NCBI GenBank assembly: GCA_017535315.1 | Contig: JAFXUD010000049.1 | Coordinates: 149,392 to 213,391 of the forward strand | Direction: 5' to 3' | DNA from: Victivallales bacterium | Lineage (GTDB): Bacteria; Verrucomicrobiota; Lentisphaeria; Oligosphaerales; Oligosphaeraceae | Length of the DNA stretch: 64,000 nucleotides | Shown here: positions 17,066 through 25,697 of the stretch, one piece after another | Numbering within the stretch: position 1 is the stretch's first letter | Layout: each line of letters opens with the position of its first letter | The notes under the pieces: generated by a model | The model's database searches: none | Seen by the model: only the letters and a program-made list of their open reading frames with translations | Told to the model about the DNA's origin: nothing | Position numbers and translations under genes: made by a program

Positions 17066-20000
17066 ATGAAGAAAATGCGATGGCTTGTAGTGGCTGTTCT
17101 GGCATGTGGTGTATGGGTTTCCCGTGGGGAGGGCGTCTCCTATCGGGAGCCGACGGACTTCAGCGGTTGGGAACGTCTGCGCACCAGTATTCAGCATCCC
17201 TGTGGCATCTATCGCCAGGCAGATATTGACAGAGTGCGGAAGAAGATAGAGGAGGATTCAGAGGCACAGGTTATTGCCAGAAACGTAATTAGGCGGGCCG
17301 ACAACATTCTGACGGAAATCACGCCCGAATACCTTGAAGAGTGGATCCCGACGCAGAAAGGCTTTGGAACCTACGGTCCATGCCCTGCCTGTCGGGACAA
17401 AGGGCTGCGCTGGCATCCGAATGGCACCTGGAGCTGGACCAAGAAGGAGCCTGAACAGGTGGTTTGCACAACCTGCAAGACGATCTTCCCTAACGAGAAA
17501 TACCCCGAGACGATTCACATCCGCAGCAAATGGGATCCGAACCAGGTGTTCAGCTACTGTGGAGGCGAGGCATTCAAGATGTACGGAGTACTCTGCCGAC
17601 CCTCCTTCAGCGGGATGATACGCGTCCGTAAACTGCATTCGACCTTTTCGTTTCTAGATGGCCTGGCCTACGCCTACATCTACAGCGGCGAGGCAAAGTA
17701 CGCAGACGGTGTCAGGCGAATGCTTCTGCGCTATGCGGAGGTGCTGCCGCACTATATGTTCGGCGCCTCCATCTACAACGAGATAGCGGACTGCGATCCG
17801 CACATCGCCAGCCAGGACCCCTTGCATCTTCCTGTTGACGAGATTGCAACACCCCCAAACAGGCCCGACCGTAAAATTCAAATGGGCTATTGGATGGGCA
17901 ACCGCTTTGGTTCAAGCGGCCAGGACAGCAGCATGGCGGTTGCCTTTGCCTTGGCGTATGATGTGACCTGTGCTGCGAAATGGCATGACGGCAAGCCTGT
18001 GTTCACGGAGGAGGAACGCTATCGCATCGAGAAAGATGCCCTGCTGGAGCTCGCCTATCATCTCATGTGCGACAAGAGTATCAACAACAAATCGGTCGGC
18101 GGACGCGCCGCGTGCGCGGCGGTCGGCAGCGTCGTGGGGCATCCCGACCTGACGCGCTTTGGTCTGGACGGCTTCTACAAGACTATCTATGGCTGGTTTC
18201 TGCCTGATTTCACCACCTCCGAATCGGGTGGATACCTGACCATGACGATGAACAACATCCGTGCCTTTGCACTATGGTTCCGCGACTACTCCGACCCAGA
18301 CGGCTACGAGCCACCTGGGGGTGAAAAGCCTTTGAAGCACTTCAATGTTTTCCGTGACACGGACTATGGTATCTGCTGGCAGAATGCCATCGATACTCTC
18401 CAGGGAGACCTGAGATATCCCCCCATAGCGGATACCCTGCCAGACAAAGGCCATTTTCCCACGGCCTTGAGCGATCTGCTTCCCATCTGCTATCCATCGC
18501 GGAGGAATCTCTCGTTCTTCGCCTTGCTCAATGAAAAGAAGATCAAAAACCAATATCACAACATGATGTTCGGGCATCCCATCGACTACGAGGAAGTTCC
18601 CGAGTTCAGCCTTGGAGATGCCGTGTATCCTTATTTGCAGCAGGGCTTCCTGCGCTATGGTGCGAATGGGCGGGAGGGACTGGCGCACCTGAACGCGAGT
18701 GACCATGGCATCCATCACCACATTGACAGTCTTGGACTCTACCTATGGCACAAGAAGGAACTGCTGTGCGATCTGGGCTACCTCTGGGACCATCCCGACA
18801 AACCCTACACCAGCCGCACAGTCGCCCATAACCTCGTTGTCGTTGACAACCAGTCGCAGAGGAGCCGCGGGCGTGGCGGTAGTTTTGACCTGTTTGAGAC
18901 GGCGGGGCCCATCAAGGTTATGCGCGCCTCCTCGAATGCTTACAAGGATGCCAGCACTTACGAGCGGACGCTGCTGCAGGTGGATCACGGTCACCACGGC
19001 TTCTACTGGCTTGATTTGTTCCGTGTGCAGGGCGGGGAAAACCGCGACTACATCTTCCATGGCGTCAACAACGACTTCACAGTGGAGGGGGCAGAACTCC
19101 CTGGCAAGGATAATCAGAAGCAACAGGCGACGCGCGCGAGCCGTTTCTGCTTGATGTTGAGCATGGGTCAGTTGGGAACCTGGGAGTTTTCTGACGTGGA
19201 GCTCTACAAGGTGGATTCGAAAGGGAACGACATTTCTGGAAACATGGCCTCCCTCTTCCCCGAAAAAGGCGCGAAGCCCAACAATATCTATGATGGTTGG
19301 GGAATGTACAAGGGGAATGGGACAGCCTCCTGGGAGCCCTGCGATGGCAAAAACAGCCGCGGCGTGCGCTATAGTGCATTGAGCACAGCCAAGGGAGTCA
19401 ACGTCGTCAACCACTCGCTTGTAATTGGGAAATGCGATGGCTTCACGGGAAGAGAGGCGTTTCTTGGCAAGCCTGGTGAACGCTACCGTTTCCGCTTCTA
19501 TGCACGCGGAGACAAGGGATCGATGACGCCTCGTCTGCTTCAGTTCCGCCCAGGCGAGGAGAACAGTCAGAATGGCCGCACGCACGACAGTGTTGTCATC
19601 AACAACAATCTGCTTGGACCTGAATGGACGCTTTACGAAGGGAGCTTCTCCTTGCAGAAGGTGGAGCGCATGACCCTTCTGAAATCAACGCCTGCTGTGC
19701 TTCACAGCGGCAAGACAGGGGCCTGGAAGGCCGTATGGAAAATCAGCGAAAGCCAGCAGTTTGCGGTCTTCTCGCCGTATGTCGAAGGCGAAAAACTGGA
19801 GTATGCCGATGACTGGGGGCAGCGCTTCTTCAACAACCGCGACAGGGGACAGACGCTTCCCTATTTCCTTCGTCGTCGCACGGGTAAGCAGCTGGACAGT
19901 TTTATATCCGTCTTCCATTCCTATTTCGATGACGCTCCGTTGGTGCAGGACGTCTGCGTAAAAGAGGTTCCCGAAGGGTGCATCACTACTGTCAAGACCA

Positions 20001-20446
20001 CCCTCGGCGAGGACGTTTTCCTCTTTGCCAGGGACGGCAAGTTGTTGGCATCTGGAGAGGCAAGCAGCGACGCTGAAATTGCCGTCTGTCTGGCGAATGG
20101 GGAGGGCAGGGGGAGCGCATCCATGTTTTTGGGCACCACGCTGAACTGCGGTGGACACCATTTGAATGCTCTGAAGAAAAACTTTAGCGGCCAGGTTGTG
20201 AAAGCCGTCAACCGCAAGGATGAGGCCTATTTTGTGCTGGAAGGGGACATCCCAAAAGAGGCCGATTGGAAAGGCCACACACTGATTGTGACGGGGGATG
20301 ACGGCTTTAAACGCCCTTACCAGCTCCTGAAGTGTACTGTTGTTGAGAGTGAATACAGAGCATATACGCGCATCGACGGCATCGGTCTTCCCGTTCACGA
20401 AACGAAAAACTGGGTGATGCCAAACAGCGTAGCCATCGACTTCTGA
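17066..20446 (+). CDS. Heparinase II/III-like polysaccharide lyase (tandem copy 2)
   Basis: Exactly as long as the preceding gene (1126 residues) and colinear with it throughout. Signal peptide at residues 1-22 (W-L-V-V-A-V-L-A-C-G-V-W-V). The zinc-knuckle cysteines (C-P-A-C, C-T-T-C-K), the N-K-S-V-G-G-R-A-A barrel motif, E-S-G-G-Y and the C-terminal L-N-A-S-D-H-G-I-H-H-H-I-D-S and A-H-N-L-V-V-V-D are all retained, so both copies look catalytically intact. Differences cluster around residues 675-700 and 780-830, which may reflect different specificity. A good AGGAG lies 9 bases before the ATG. The pair is a recent-to-intermediate tandem duplication. Confidence 0.8.
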   Translation: MKKMRWLVVAVLACGVWVSRGEGVSYREPTDFSGWERLRTSIQHPCGIYRQADIDRVRKKIEEDSEAQVIARNVIRRADNILTEITPEYLEEWIPTQKGFGTYGPCPACRDKGLRWHPNGTWSWTKKEPEQVVCTTCKTIFPNEKYPETIHIRSKWDPNQVFSYCGGEAFKMYGVLCRPSFSGMIRVRKLHSTFSFLDGLAYAYIYSGEAKYADGVRRMLLRYAEVLPHYMFGASIYNEIADCDPHIASQDPLHLPVDEIATPPNRPDRKIQMGYWMGNRFGSSGQDSSMAVAFALAYDVTCAAKWHDGKPVFTEEERYRIEKDALLELAYHLMCDKSINNKSVGGRAACAAVGSVVGHPDLTRFGLDGFYKTIYGWFLPDFTTSESGGYLTMTMNNIRAFALWFRDYSDPDGYEPPGGEKPLKHFNVFRDTDYGICWQNAIDTLQGDLRYPPIADTLPDKGHFPTALSDLLPICYPSRRNLSFFALLNEKKIKNQYHNMMFGHPIDYEEVPEFSLGDAVYPYLQQGFLRYGANGREGLAHLNASDHGIHHHIDSLGLYLWHKKELLCDLGYLWDHPDKPYTSRTVAHNLVVVDNQSQRSRGRGGSFDLFETAGPIKVMRASSNAYKDASTYERTLLQVDHGHHGFYWLDLFRVQGGENRDYIFHGVNNDFTVEGAELPGKDNQKQQATRASRFCLMLSMGQLGTWEFSDVELYKVDSKGNDISGNMASLFPEKGAKPNNIYDGWGMYKGNGTASWEPCDGKNSRGVRYSALSTAKGVNVVNHSLVIGKCDGFTGREAFLGKPGERYRFRFYARGDKGSMTPRLLQFRPGEENSQNGRTHDSVVINNNLLGPEWTLYEGSFSLQKVERMTLLKSTPAVLHSGKTGAWKAVWKISESQQFAVFSPYVEGEKLEYADDWGQRFFNNRDRGQTLPYFLRRRTGKQLDSFISVFHSYFDDAPLVQDVCVKEVPEGCITTVKTTLGEDVFLFARDGKLLASGEASSDAEIAVCLANGEGRGSASMFLGTTLNCGGHHLNALKKNFSGQVVKAVNRKDEAYFVLEGDIPKEADWKGHTLIVTGDDGFKRPYQLLKCTVVESEYRAYTRIDGIGLPVHETKNWVMPNSVAIDF

Positions 20447-20758
20447 TAAACATGTCTGATGTTCTAGGTTGTTTCTCGCAAGAAGCCACTTTATCGAAAA
20501 CAGCCTCTAATATATATGGGTGAAAATTATATTCCCCGAGGATAGGAATCTGCGTTGCCTGCACGTTGTCACATCAACTAGACAAGTGGCGTAGTCTAGG
20601 GAAGGAATTAGTGTTTTCAAGTCCCTTGAAAAACACTGGGGACATGGATTGTCGGCTACACTTGCCCATGTCTATACTCTGCTGCTCTTAAGGGGTTTGA
20701 AATGCTTTAAGGATCGCTACATCCTACGTTATCATTCTCCCATTGTGTCGTAACGCAA
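20447..20758. other. Intergenic region between convergent genes
   Basis: This 312-bp stretch shows no coding frame. It holds one imperfect hairpin (GTGTTTT-CAAG-TCC-CTTGAAAAACAC, 20611-20636) that lacks a T-run on either side. It could serve as a bidirectional 3' structure for the convergent genes. Confidence 0.5.
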
Positions 20759-23700
20759 CTATTTTTTCAGCAGATATTTAAATGTTTCTTGGGTGATGTG
20801 GAGGGCGAGTTGGCCGTTGGTGACGGGGAGGAGGGCGGTGTCGAGCAGCTTGCCGTCGCGGGCGTAGCGTTCCACGGTGACGTTCGGAGCGTTGATGGCA
20901 AGGTCAAGGCTTACAGTCTCCTCTGTCTTGAAGGGGGCGGGGGTCAGCTCGAAAATGTTGTCAGGAAGCCTCTTAAGCAAGTAAGCACCTTTGGCCTGAA
21001 GGAGTGGATTGGCGGGGGCGTTGTCGATGTAGAGGAAACCGTCTTGCTTGCACAAACACATATCGACACGTTGTCCATCTTGCAGGGCAGAGCAGGCGAG
21101 GTTATTCTGGTCTGCAGTCACGGCGGCGAAGCCGTCTGGGGGCAGTTCAAACGGCATCCCGTTCAGTGTCACACTCATGGTTTCTGTTTCATTCAGGTTG
21201 GAGGCCACTTCCAGTCCATTTTCATAGACGAGCTTCACCTGATTGCGGGAAAGCGTCCCTGCCTTGGCGGCGGCCCCGAAGAGCAGATACTGTCCATCCA
21301 CGTTGTAGAGAATCTCCTTTATCTTGATGCCCGCGAAGTGCTTCTGCATTGGCTGGATGAGGAAATAGCTGGCTATCATGGCAGGTGAGACGGGGACGAT
21401 TGGTGCACCTGAATAGCAGTCGGCGATGTGACCGATGCTGCCGTAGGCGTATTCGTAGGCGAGCAGTTTGTGGGCAAATTGCTTGCCTCCATCTATTGCC
21501 TTCTTGGCGACCAGCGTTAGCTCATAGCCGCAGTCGTTGCAGAGCGGATGGATTTTGCGAAGGTTGAATTCGGGGATGACGTTCATTGCCATCCGCTGCG
21601 GCTGCGCGTAGCTGTCGCAGAGCCCCGCGAAGAAAAGATGCGTTTTTCCTTCGGAGAGCACGGGGCCGAAGTCCTTGCGCTCCTGGCGCAGGCTCTCTAC
21701 GAAAACACGCCAGGCCGCCGAGAACTTTGCAGCCTCGGGGGCGCGTGCGTCGTAGTCGGTATAGCGCCAGCAGGGCGGGCAGGTGATTTGGTCCAGGTAG
21801 GCGCAGTTCGGGGCAAACTGCTTTGCATAGAGCGCATTCCACTTTTTCTGGAGGGAAACCAGCCTTGAGGTTTTGGTCTGGTTGGTGTTGCCGCTGCTGT
21901 AGATCCAGGCGCCGTTGGGATCCTGGTTCATCATATTCTCGTCCCAGGCGTCGAAGGATAGCTCGCTGAGGAGCATGTGGTCGGTGTAGAGTCCGATGCG
22001 GTAGCCGAGTTGTTTGACGCCTTTGCAGAAGGTGGCGAGGGCCTCGTCGCCGCCGATTACAGGTGTCGTAAACGGGGTGATGAAGGTGGTCGGCTCGGAA
22101 AGTCGGACAGGCCAGTACATGCGGTTGATGTTGCCGTGGAGGCGTATGTTCAGGTGCTCCATGCCGTAGTCCCTGCACGACTGCCACATCGCAAGCTCCT
22201 GCGAGAAGTAGTCGGGTGTGGGGGCACTGATGTACCACATGCGCGTGGCCCAGACGTCGTTCCGTGTGAGCGGAATGTCGGGATTCGGGTTGTGCGGGAT
22301 GCTTGGGAGGACGTTGGCCAGCTTATCTGCAACAGTGAGCATCAGGCGTTCTCTTGCTGGATTGCGGCGGCCCGCCGTGGTGGGCCAGTAGAAGCTGCCG
22401 CCATTGATGACGGAGTAGTCGCGGATGGTGTTGGTCGGGTCCGATGCATTGTCATCGGGTACCCAGCGGTGATCGGCGGTTGAGGAGTTTAGCTCGAAAT
22501 GCCCGCCAGGCGTGGCGCTGGAGGCTCCAAACAGCCCAGATGCATCGGAGTTGTACCAGTCGAGCATGGCAAAGACGCAGCAATTGTCCGTGACAAAGAT
22601 GCCTGGTGGGTTGCTTGGATGGAACCATCGTCCCCAGGTCAGATAGGGTAGCTCTACCACTTTGCCTGAGATGCCCGACATGCCGCCAAACTGGAACTCG
22701 CCCACGTTGCCGTCTTTTTCGCCCAAGTCGCTGGCGAGGTCGATGATGAGCGTGTTGCCTTTGAGTGACAGTATCCACTTTGCCGTGCGGCGCACTGAAT
22801 TGTCAATCAAGTAATTCCAGGTCAGGGTAAGGGTGTTGTCGGTGATGGAGGAGTTGCCCAGGGTTGCGGTGATGCGGGGGGATGCGGGAGCTAGCAGTGA
22901 TTCCTCCTTGACGGGATAGGCTGTATCCGTTGCCCAATGGAAGCCACCGCCCTGCATGGGAGTGAAGGTTTGTCCATTCCAGGTAGCCTGGATGTCGCTC
23001 AGGGTGCCTGTCGCGGGGCGTATGTCATAGCAGAGTTCTTGACCAGAGGGTGTGCCGATGGCGGTGAATCGCCAGTGATTTGGTGCGATGGTTTCAAGCG
23101 TGACAGTTGTTGGTTCTGTGGCTGTCGGCAGGATGGTTTCCTGGCGAATAGGAAGCCCTAGTTCCTCATATGTGGGGATGCGCGCATCCGTCAGCGGGGC
23201 TTTGCTACGCTCGTAGAAGATGAGGTTGTCGAGATAAATGAGGCGTCTAGGCTCGTTGAAGCCCGTGAAGGTGATGGAGACAAACTCGGAGCCAGCCTTC
23301 ATCGTTTCCTTCAATGGGACCATTTTCAGGCCCCAGCCCACCTCCAGCATCCCGCCCAGTTTGCCTGAATCGTGGAGTTTGCCAGTTGTATCACGCCATT
23401 GGACGGAGAAACGCAGGGCAGGGCGCGGCATTCCGTAGCTGGTGGCATAACGCCATATTGCAACGGCATCGAAATCATTGGGAATACGAATGGGGGCTGG
23501 AGGCTCCAGTACCACCTGCGTGTCGGGATTCGGGGCATACCCCTCCTTAAACTCCGCGCACAGAACGTATTCGCCCCAGAGGGTGAACGTTTTGCTGCGG
23601 CGGAAGGAAGGGATTACCTCGCCAGAAACATAGCTCATCTTCCAGCCTTCCAGATTTTCGAAATCAACCAGGGGCTTTTTCCGTTCATGGCGACCTTCGA

Positions 23701-24409
23701 AGTGGCGGCTGCGACCGTAGTGATGAATGTCTTTCACGACGTTGTTCAGGGGTACCGTGATTCTCTTTCCGAAATCCGCTGGCTTGTTTTTTTCATTTGG
23801 GTCGTTGAAGCGGTGGTCTTCGTCCAGCAGGAGGGCAGGGTAGGATGGTAGCGGTTTCTGCGCTTGGAGAAGCTCGTGGTGGGAGGCGACTTCTGCGGGT
23901 GTCAAGGGGCGGTTGTAGATGCGAATGAGGGCGACATTGCCGACAAAGTTCTTGTGATGCCAGCCGATGCTGTAGCCGATATAGAGTGGGGTGGCTGGGA
24001 TATAGTTGGGGATGCCGTTGCCTTTTTTTGTTTGCAGCAGCTTGCCGTCGCGATAGTGGCAGATTTGCTCTGGCGTACCCGTCATGACGTAGTGGTGGAA
24101 CTTGCCCAGTTCAAGCGGCAGTTTGAAATAGCCAGAGGACTCTGTGCCATCCGCCCGTTTCAAGTAGGCGCCGTAACCTTCTTCTCCAGTTAGTTTTGGG
24201 AGGCCGAATGCGCCGCGCATCACGACTGCGTAGCCGCAGTCCGCCTCGTCTGGGCGGCACCATACCTCTGCCGTAAACCCATCCTTTCCCCAGTTCGGGA
24301 TTTCGTCGAGCATGACGTGCTTCTTATTCTGCGTTGGGAAGTTCCAGCCTGTTGCAAAGAGTATGGATGAAACCAGGAGGGCAAGTGCAAATGCGTTTTT
24401 TTTGTTCAT
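20759..24409 (-). CDS. Secreted LamG-domain glycoside hydrolase-like protein
   Basis: A 1216-residue protein with a signal peptide (residues 1-20, A-F-A-L-A-L-L-V-S-S-I-L-F-A). Residues about 25-180 form a LamG/concanavalin A-like domain (F-T-A-E-V-W-C-R-P, Y-I-G-Y-S-I-G, I-R-I-Y-N-R-P-L-T-P-A-E-V). A beta-sandwich follows, then a TIM-barrel-like region (about 750-1050) with Y-R-I-G-L-Y-T-D-H, Y-L-D-Q-I-T-C-P-P-C and L-S-E-G-K-T-H, in the style of large DUF-type GH proteins of this phylum. Asp in Y-L-D-Q and Glu in L-S-E-G are candidate catalytic residues by position only. It follows the TIM-barrel gene by 18 bp, which suggests one transcript. The substrate is unknown. Confidence 0.6.
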   Translation of the reverse strand: MNKKNAFALALLVSSILFATGWNFPTQNKKHVMLDEIPNWGKDGFTAEVWCRPDEADCGYAVVMRGAFGLPKLTGEEGYGAYLKRADGTESSGYFKLPLELGKFHHYVMTGTPEQICHYRDGKLLQTKKGNGIPNYIPATPLYIGYSIGWHHKNFVGNVALIRIYNRPLTPAEVASHHELLQAQKPLPSYPALLLDEDHRFNDPNEKNKPADFGKRITVPLNNVVKDIHHYGRSRHFEGRHERKKPLVDFENLEGWKMSYVSGEVIPSFRRSKTFTLWGEYVLCAEFKEGYAPNPDTQVVLEPPAPIRIPNDFDAVAIWRYATSYGMPRPALRFSVQWRDTTGKLHDSGKLGGMLEVGWGLKMVPLKETMKAGSEFVSITFTGFNEPRRLIYLDNLIFYERSKAPLTDARIPTYEELGLPIRQETILPTATEPTTVTLETIAPNHWRFTAIGTPSGQELCYDIRPATGTLSDIQATWNGQTFTPMQGGGFHWATDTAYPVKEESLLAPASPRITATLGNSSITDNTLTLTWNYLIDNSVRRTAKWILSLKGNTLIIDLASDLGEKDGNVGEFQFGGMSGISGKVVELPYLTWGRWFHPSNPPGIFVTDNCCVFAMLDWYNSDASGLFGASSATPGGHFELNSSTADHRWVPDDNASDPTNTIRDYSVINGGSFYWPTTAGRRNPARERLMLTVADKLANVLPSIPHNPNPDIPLTRNDVWATRMWYISAPTPDYFSQELAMWQSCRDYGMEHLNIRLHGNINRMYWPVRLSEPTTFITPFTTPVIGGDEALATFCKGVKQLGYRIGLYTDHMLLSELSFDAWDENMMNQDPNGAWIYSSGNTNQTKTSRLVSLQKKWNALYAKQFAPNCAYLDQITCPPCWRYTDYDARAPEAAKFSAAWRVFVESLRQERKDFGPVLSEGKTHLFFAGLCDSYAQPQRMAMNVIPEFNLRKIHPLCNDCGYELTLVAKKAIDGGKQFAHKLLAYEYAYGSIGHIADCYSGAPIVPVSPAMIASYFLIQPMQKHFAGIKIKEILYNVDGQYLLFGAAAKAGTLSRNQVKLVYENGLEVASNLNETETMSVTLNGMPFELPPDGFAAVTADQNNLACSALQDGQRVDMCLCKQDGFLYIDNAPANPLLQAKGAYLLKRLPDNIFELTPAPFKTEETVSLDLAINAPNVTVERYARDGKLLDTALLPVTNGQLALHITQETFKYLLKK

Positions 24410-24427
24410 ATGAAAAGGTGGAGATGG

Positions 24428-25273
24428 TTATCCCAGAACTCTGCGGACGATTTCCGCGTTGCCGCGTGCCTGGTCGCTGTCGCGCTGGAAGACGCCGACG
24501 CACGCCACGTCGCCTGGCTTGATGTTCTCGTAGGTCTCCTTGATGAACGCCTCGGCGACCTTGGGGTATTCCGATGGATCGTGACCGCTGAAAATCTGTC
24601 CGCCTGCGAAAATCTTGTAGGCGATGAAGGGCTTTTTCACCTGCTGGACGACCTTGTAGGATTCAAAGCGGTCATTGGCGTTGAAGATAAGACCAGCCTT
24701 GGTCTTGCCCGTGATGAAACCACTGTCCTCGCCACGGCGGTTGCGGCGTGCGTTGTACATGCAGAAGGTGTAGAAATCCGCACCCCAGTTCTCCCTTTCC
24801 GCCCGCAGCACGGTTTCGGGAACATGGGTGCCGATTCCGAACTTGACACCAGAGTTTTTCAGAAGCTCCAGGTTGGAGAAGAAGGTCTTCATGTCGCCTG
24901 TTTCGTTGTAGAAGTCGGTTTTAGTGCCTTGGTGGTAGATGCCCAGCGGCTCCAGCTCCAGCATCATCGGCAGCATTTCCTCCAGCGGAATGGCGGTGTA
25001 GGGCTGGAAGATGATATTCAGCTTTCCGCCTTCCTTGCGGAACTTCTTGAGAATCTCAAGGTTTTGGGGGGTGGAGAGCGGCATGATGGTGTTGTAGCCT
25101 GCATCTTGGATTACGAATAGCGTTTCCAGTATCTTTTCAGGCGTATAGAACGCCTTCATCTCATCCCCTGTAATCCTATCGACGATGTACGAATGGCCCG
25201 TCTGAGGGTTGTCCCCCACGATCATTCGAGTGACAGTTTTGCCGAGAAAAGTAGTAGTTGGTAGAAGGTTCAT
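24428..25273 (-). CDS. TIM-barrel protein of unknown function
   Basis: A 281-residue soluble protein. Its alternating pattern (M-I-V-G-D-N-P near the start, A-G-Y-N-T-I-M-P-L-S, L-N-I-I-F-Q-P, G-V-K-F-G-I-G-T-H-V-P, A-G-L-I-F-N-A-N-D-R-F, K-P-F-I-A-Y-K-I-F-A-G-G) fits an (alpha/beta)8 barrel. The D-N-P, T-H and Y-K-I-F-A-G-G elements recall aldo/keto-reductase-like or xylose-isomerase-like barrels, but I cannot assign a family. The ATG at 25273 is preceded by AAAGGA at a good distance. A TTG 13 codons upstream is rejected. It probably shares a transcript with the LamG protein downstream. Confidence 0.6.
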   Translation of the reverse strand: MNLLPTTTFLGKTVTRMIVGDNPQTGHSYIVDRITGDEMKAFYTPEKILETLFVIQDAGYNTIMPLSTPQNLEILKKFRKEGGKLNIIFQPYTAIPLEEMLPMMLELEPLGIYHQGTKTDFYNETGDMKTFFSNLELLKNSGVKFGIGTHVPETVLRAERENWGADFYTFCMYNARRNRRGEDSGFITGKTKAGLIFNANDRFESYKVVQQVKKPFIAYKIFAGGQIFSGHDPSEYPKVAEAFIKETYENIKPGDVACVGVFQRDSDQARGNAEIVRRVLG

Positions 25274-25452
25274 GGTTGAAAATCCTTTAGTATGTATGCA
25301 GGTGGAATACAAACAGTGAAAGAATGTAACCTGATTTTACGCTCTTGTCAAGCAAATAAAGCGATAAAAGCGATGGATGCGATGGATGCGATGGAAAAAG
25401 CTTAATTCCCTTTTGACTTTTGGTAGGACCACCATATATTAGTGTTGCATTG

Positions 25453-25653
25453 ATGGATCCGAACGAGTTGCTTCTGCCAAGTCATATTGGACTGATAGGG
25501 AAGGCATTTGAGCGTCGCCGCGACCTTGTCAGGCTGTTTGTCTGCAAGTGAGGGCAAGAGACCTGCTATGCGATTCTTGCCATTGAGGAGCAGACAAAGC
25601 CCGACTACAGAAAGCCCGTTTGGTCGATGACGTATGATGACCTTCTACAATAG
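25453..25653 (+). pseudogene. Remnant of an Rpn-like PD-(D/E)XK nuclease/transposase
   Basis: A 67-codon frame interrupted by a single TGA. It begins M-D-P-N-E-L-L-L-P, passes F-E-R-R-R-D-L-V-R-L-F-V-C-K-stop, and continues in the same frame with Y-A-I-L-A-I-E-E-Q-T-K-P-D-Y-R-K-P-V and M-T-Y-D-D-L. The I-x-x-I-E-x-Q-T-x-x-D/H-Y-x-x-P-V pattern is the core of the Rpn/YhgA-like (PD-(D/E)XK) family, where the E-x-Q contributes to the active site. Intact members are about 250-300 residues, so both ends and the middle are lost. The rest of the 25274-25697 gap shows a short GATGGATGC repeat (25370-25396) and no other gene. Confidence 0.5.
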
Positions 25654-25697
25654 CCAGGTTCAGACGATATAGTATATAGGCAGATACAGGAAGCGTG

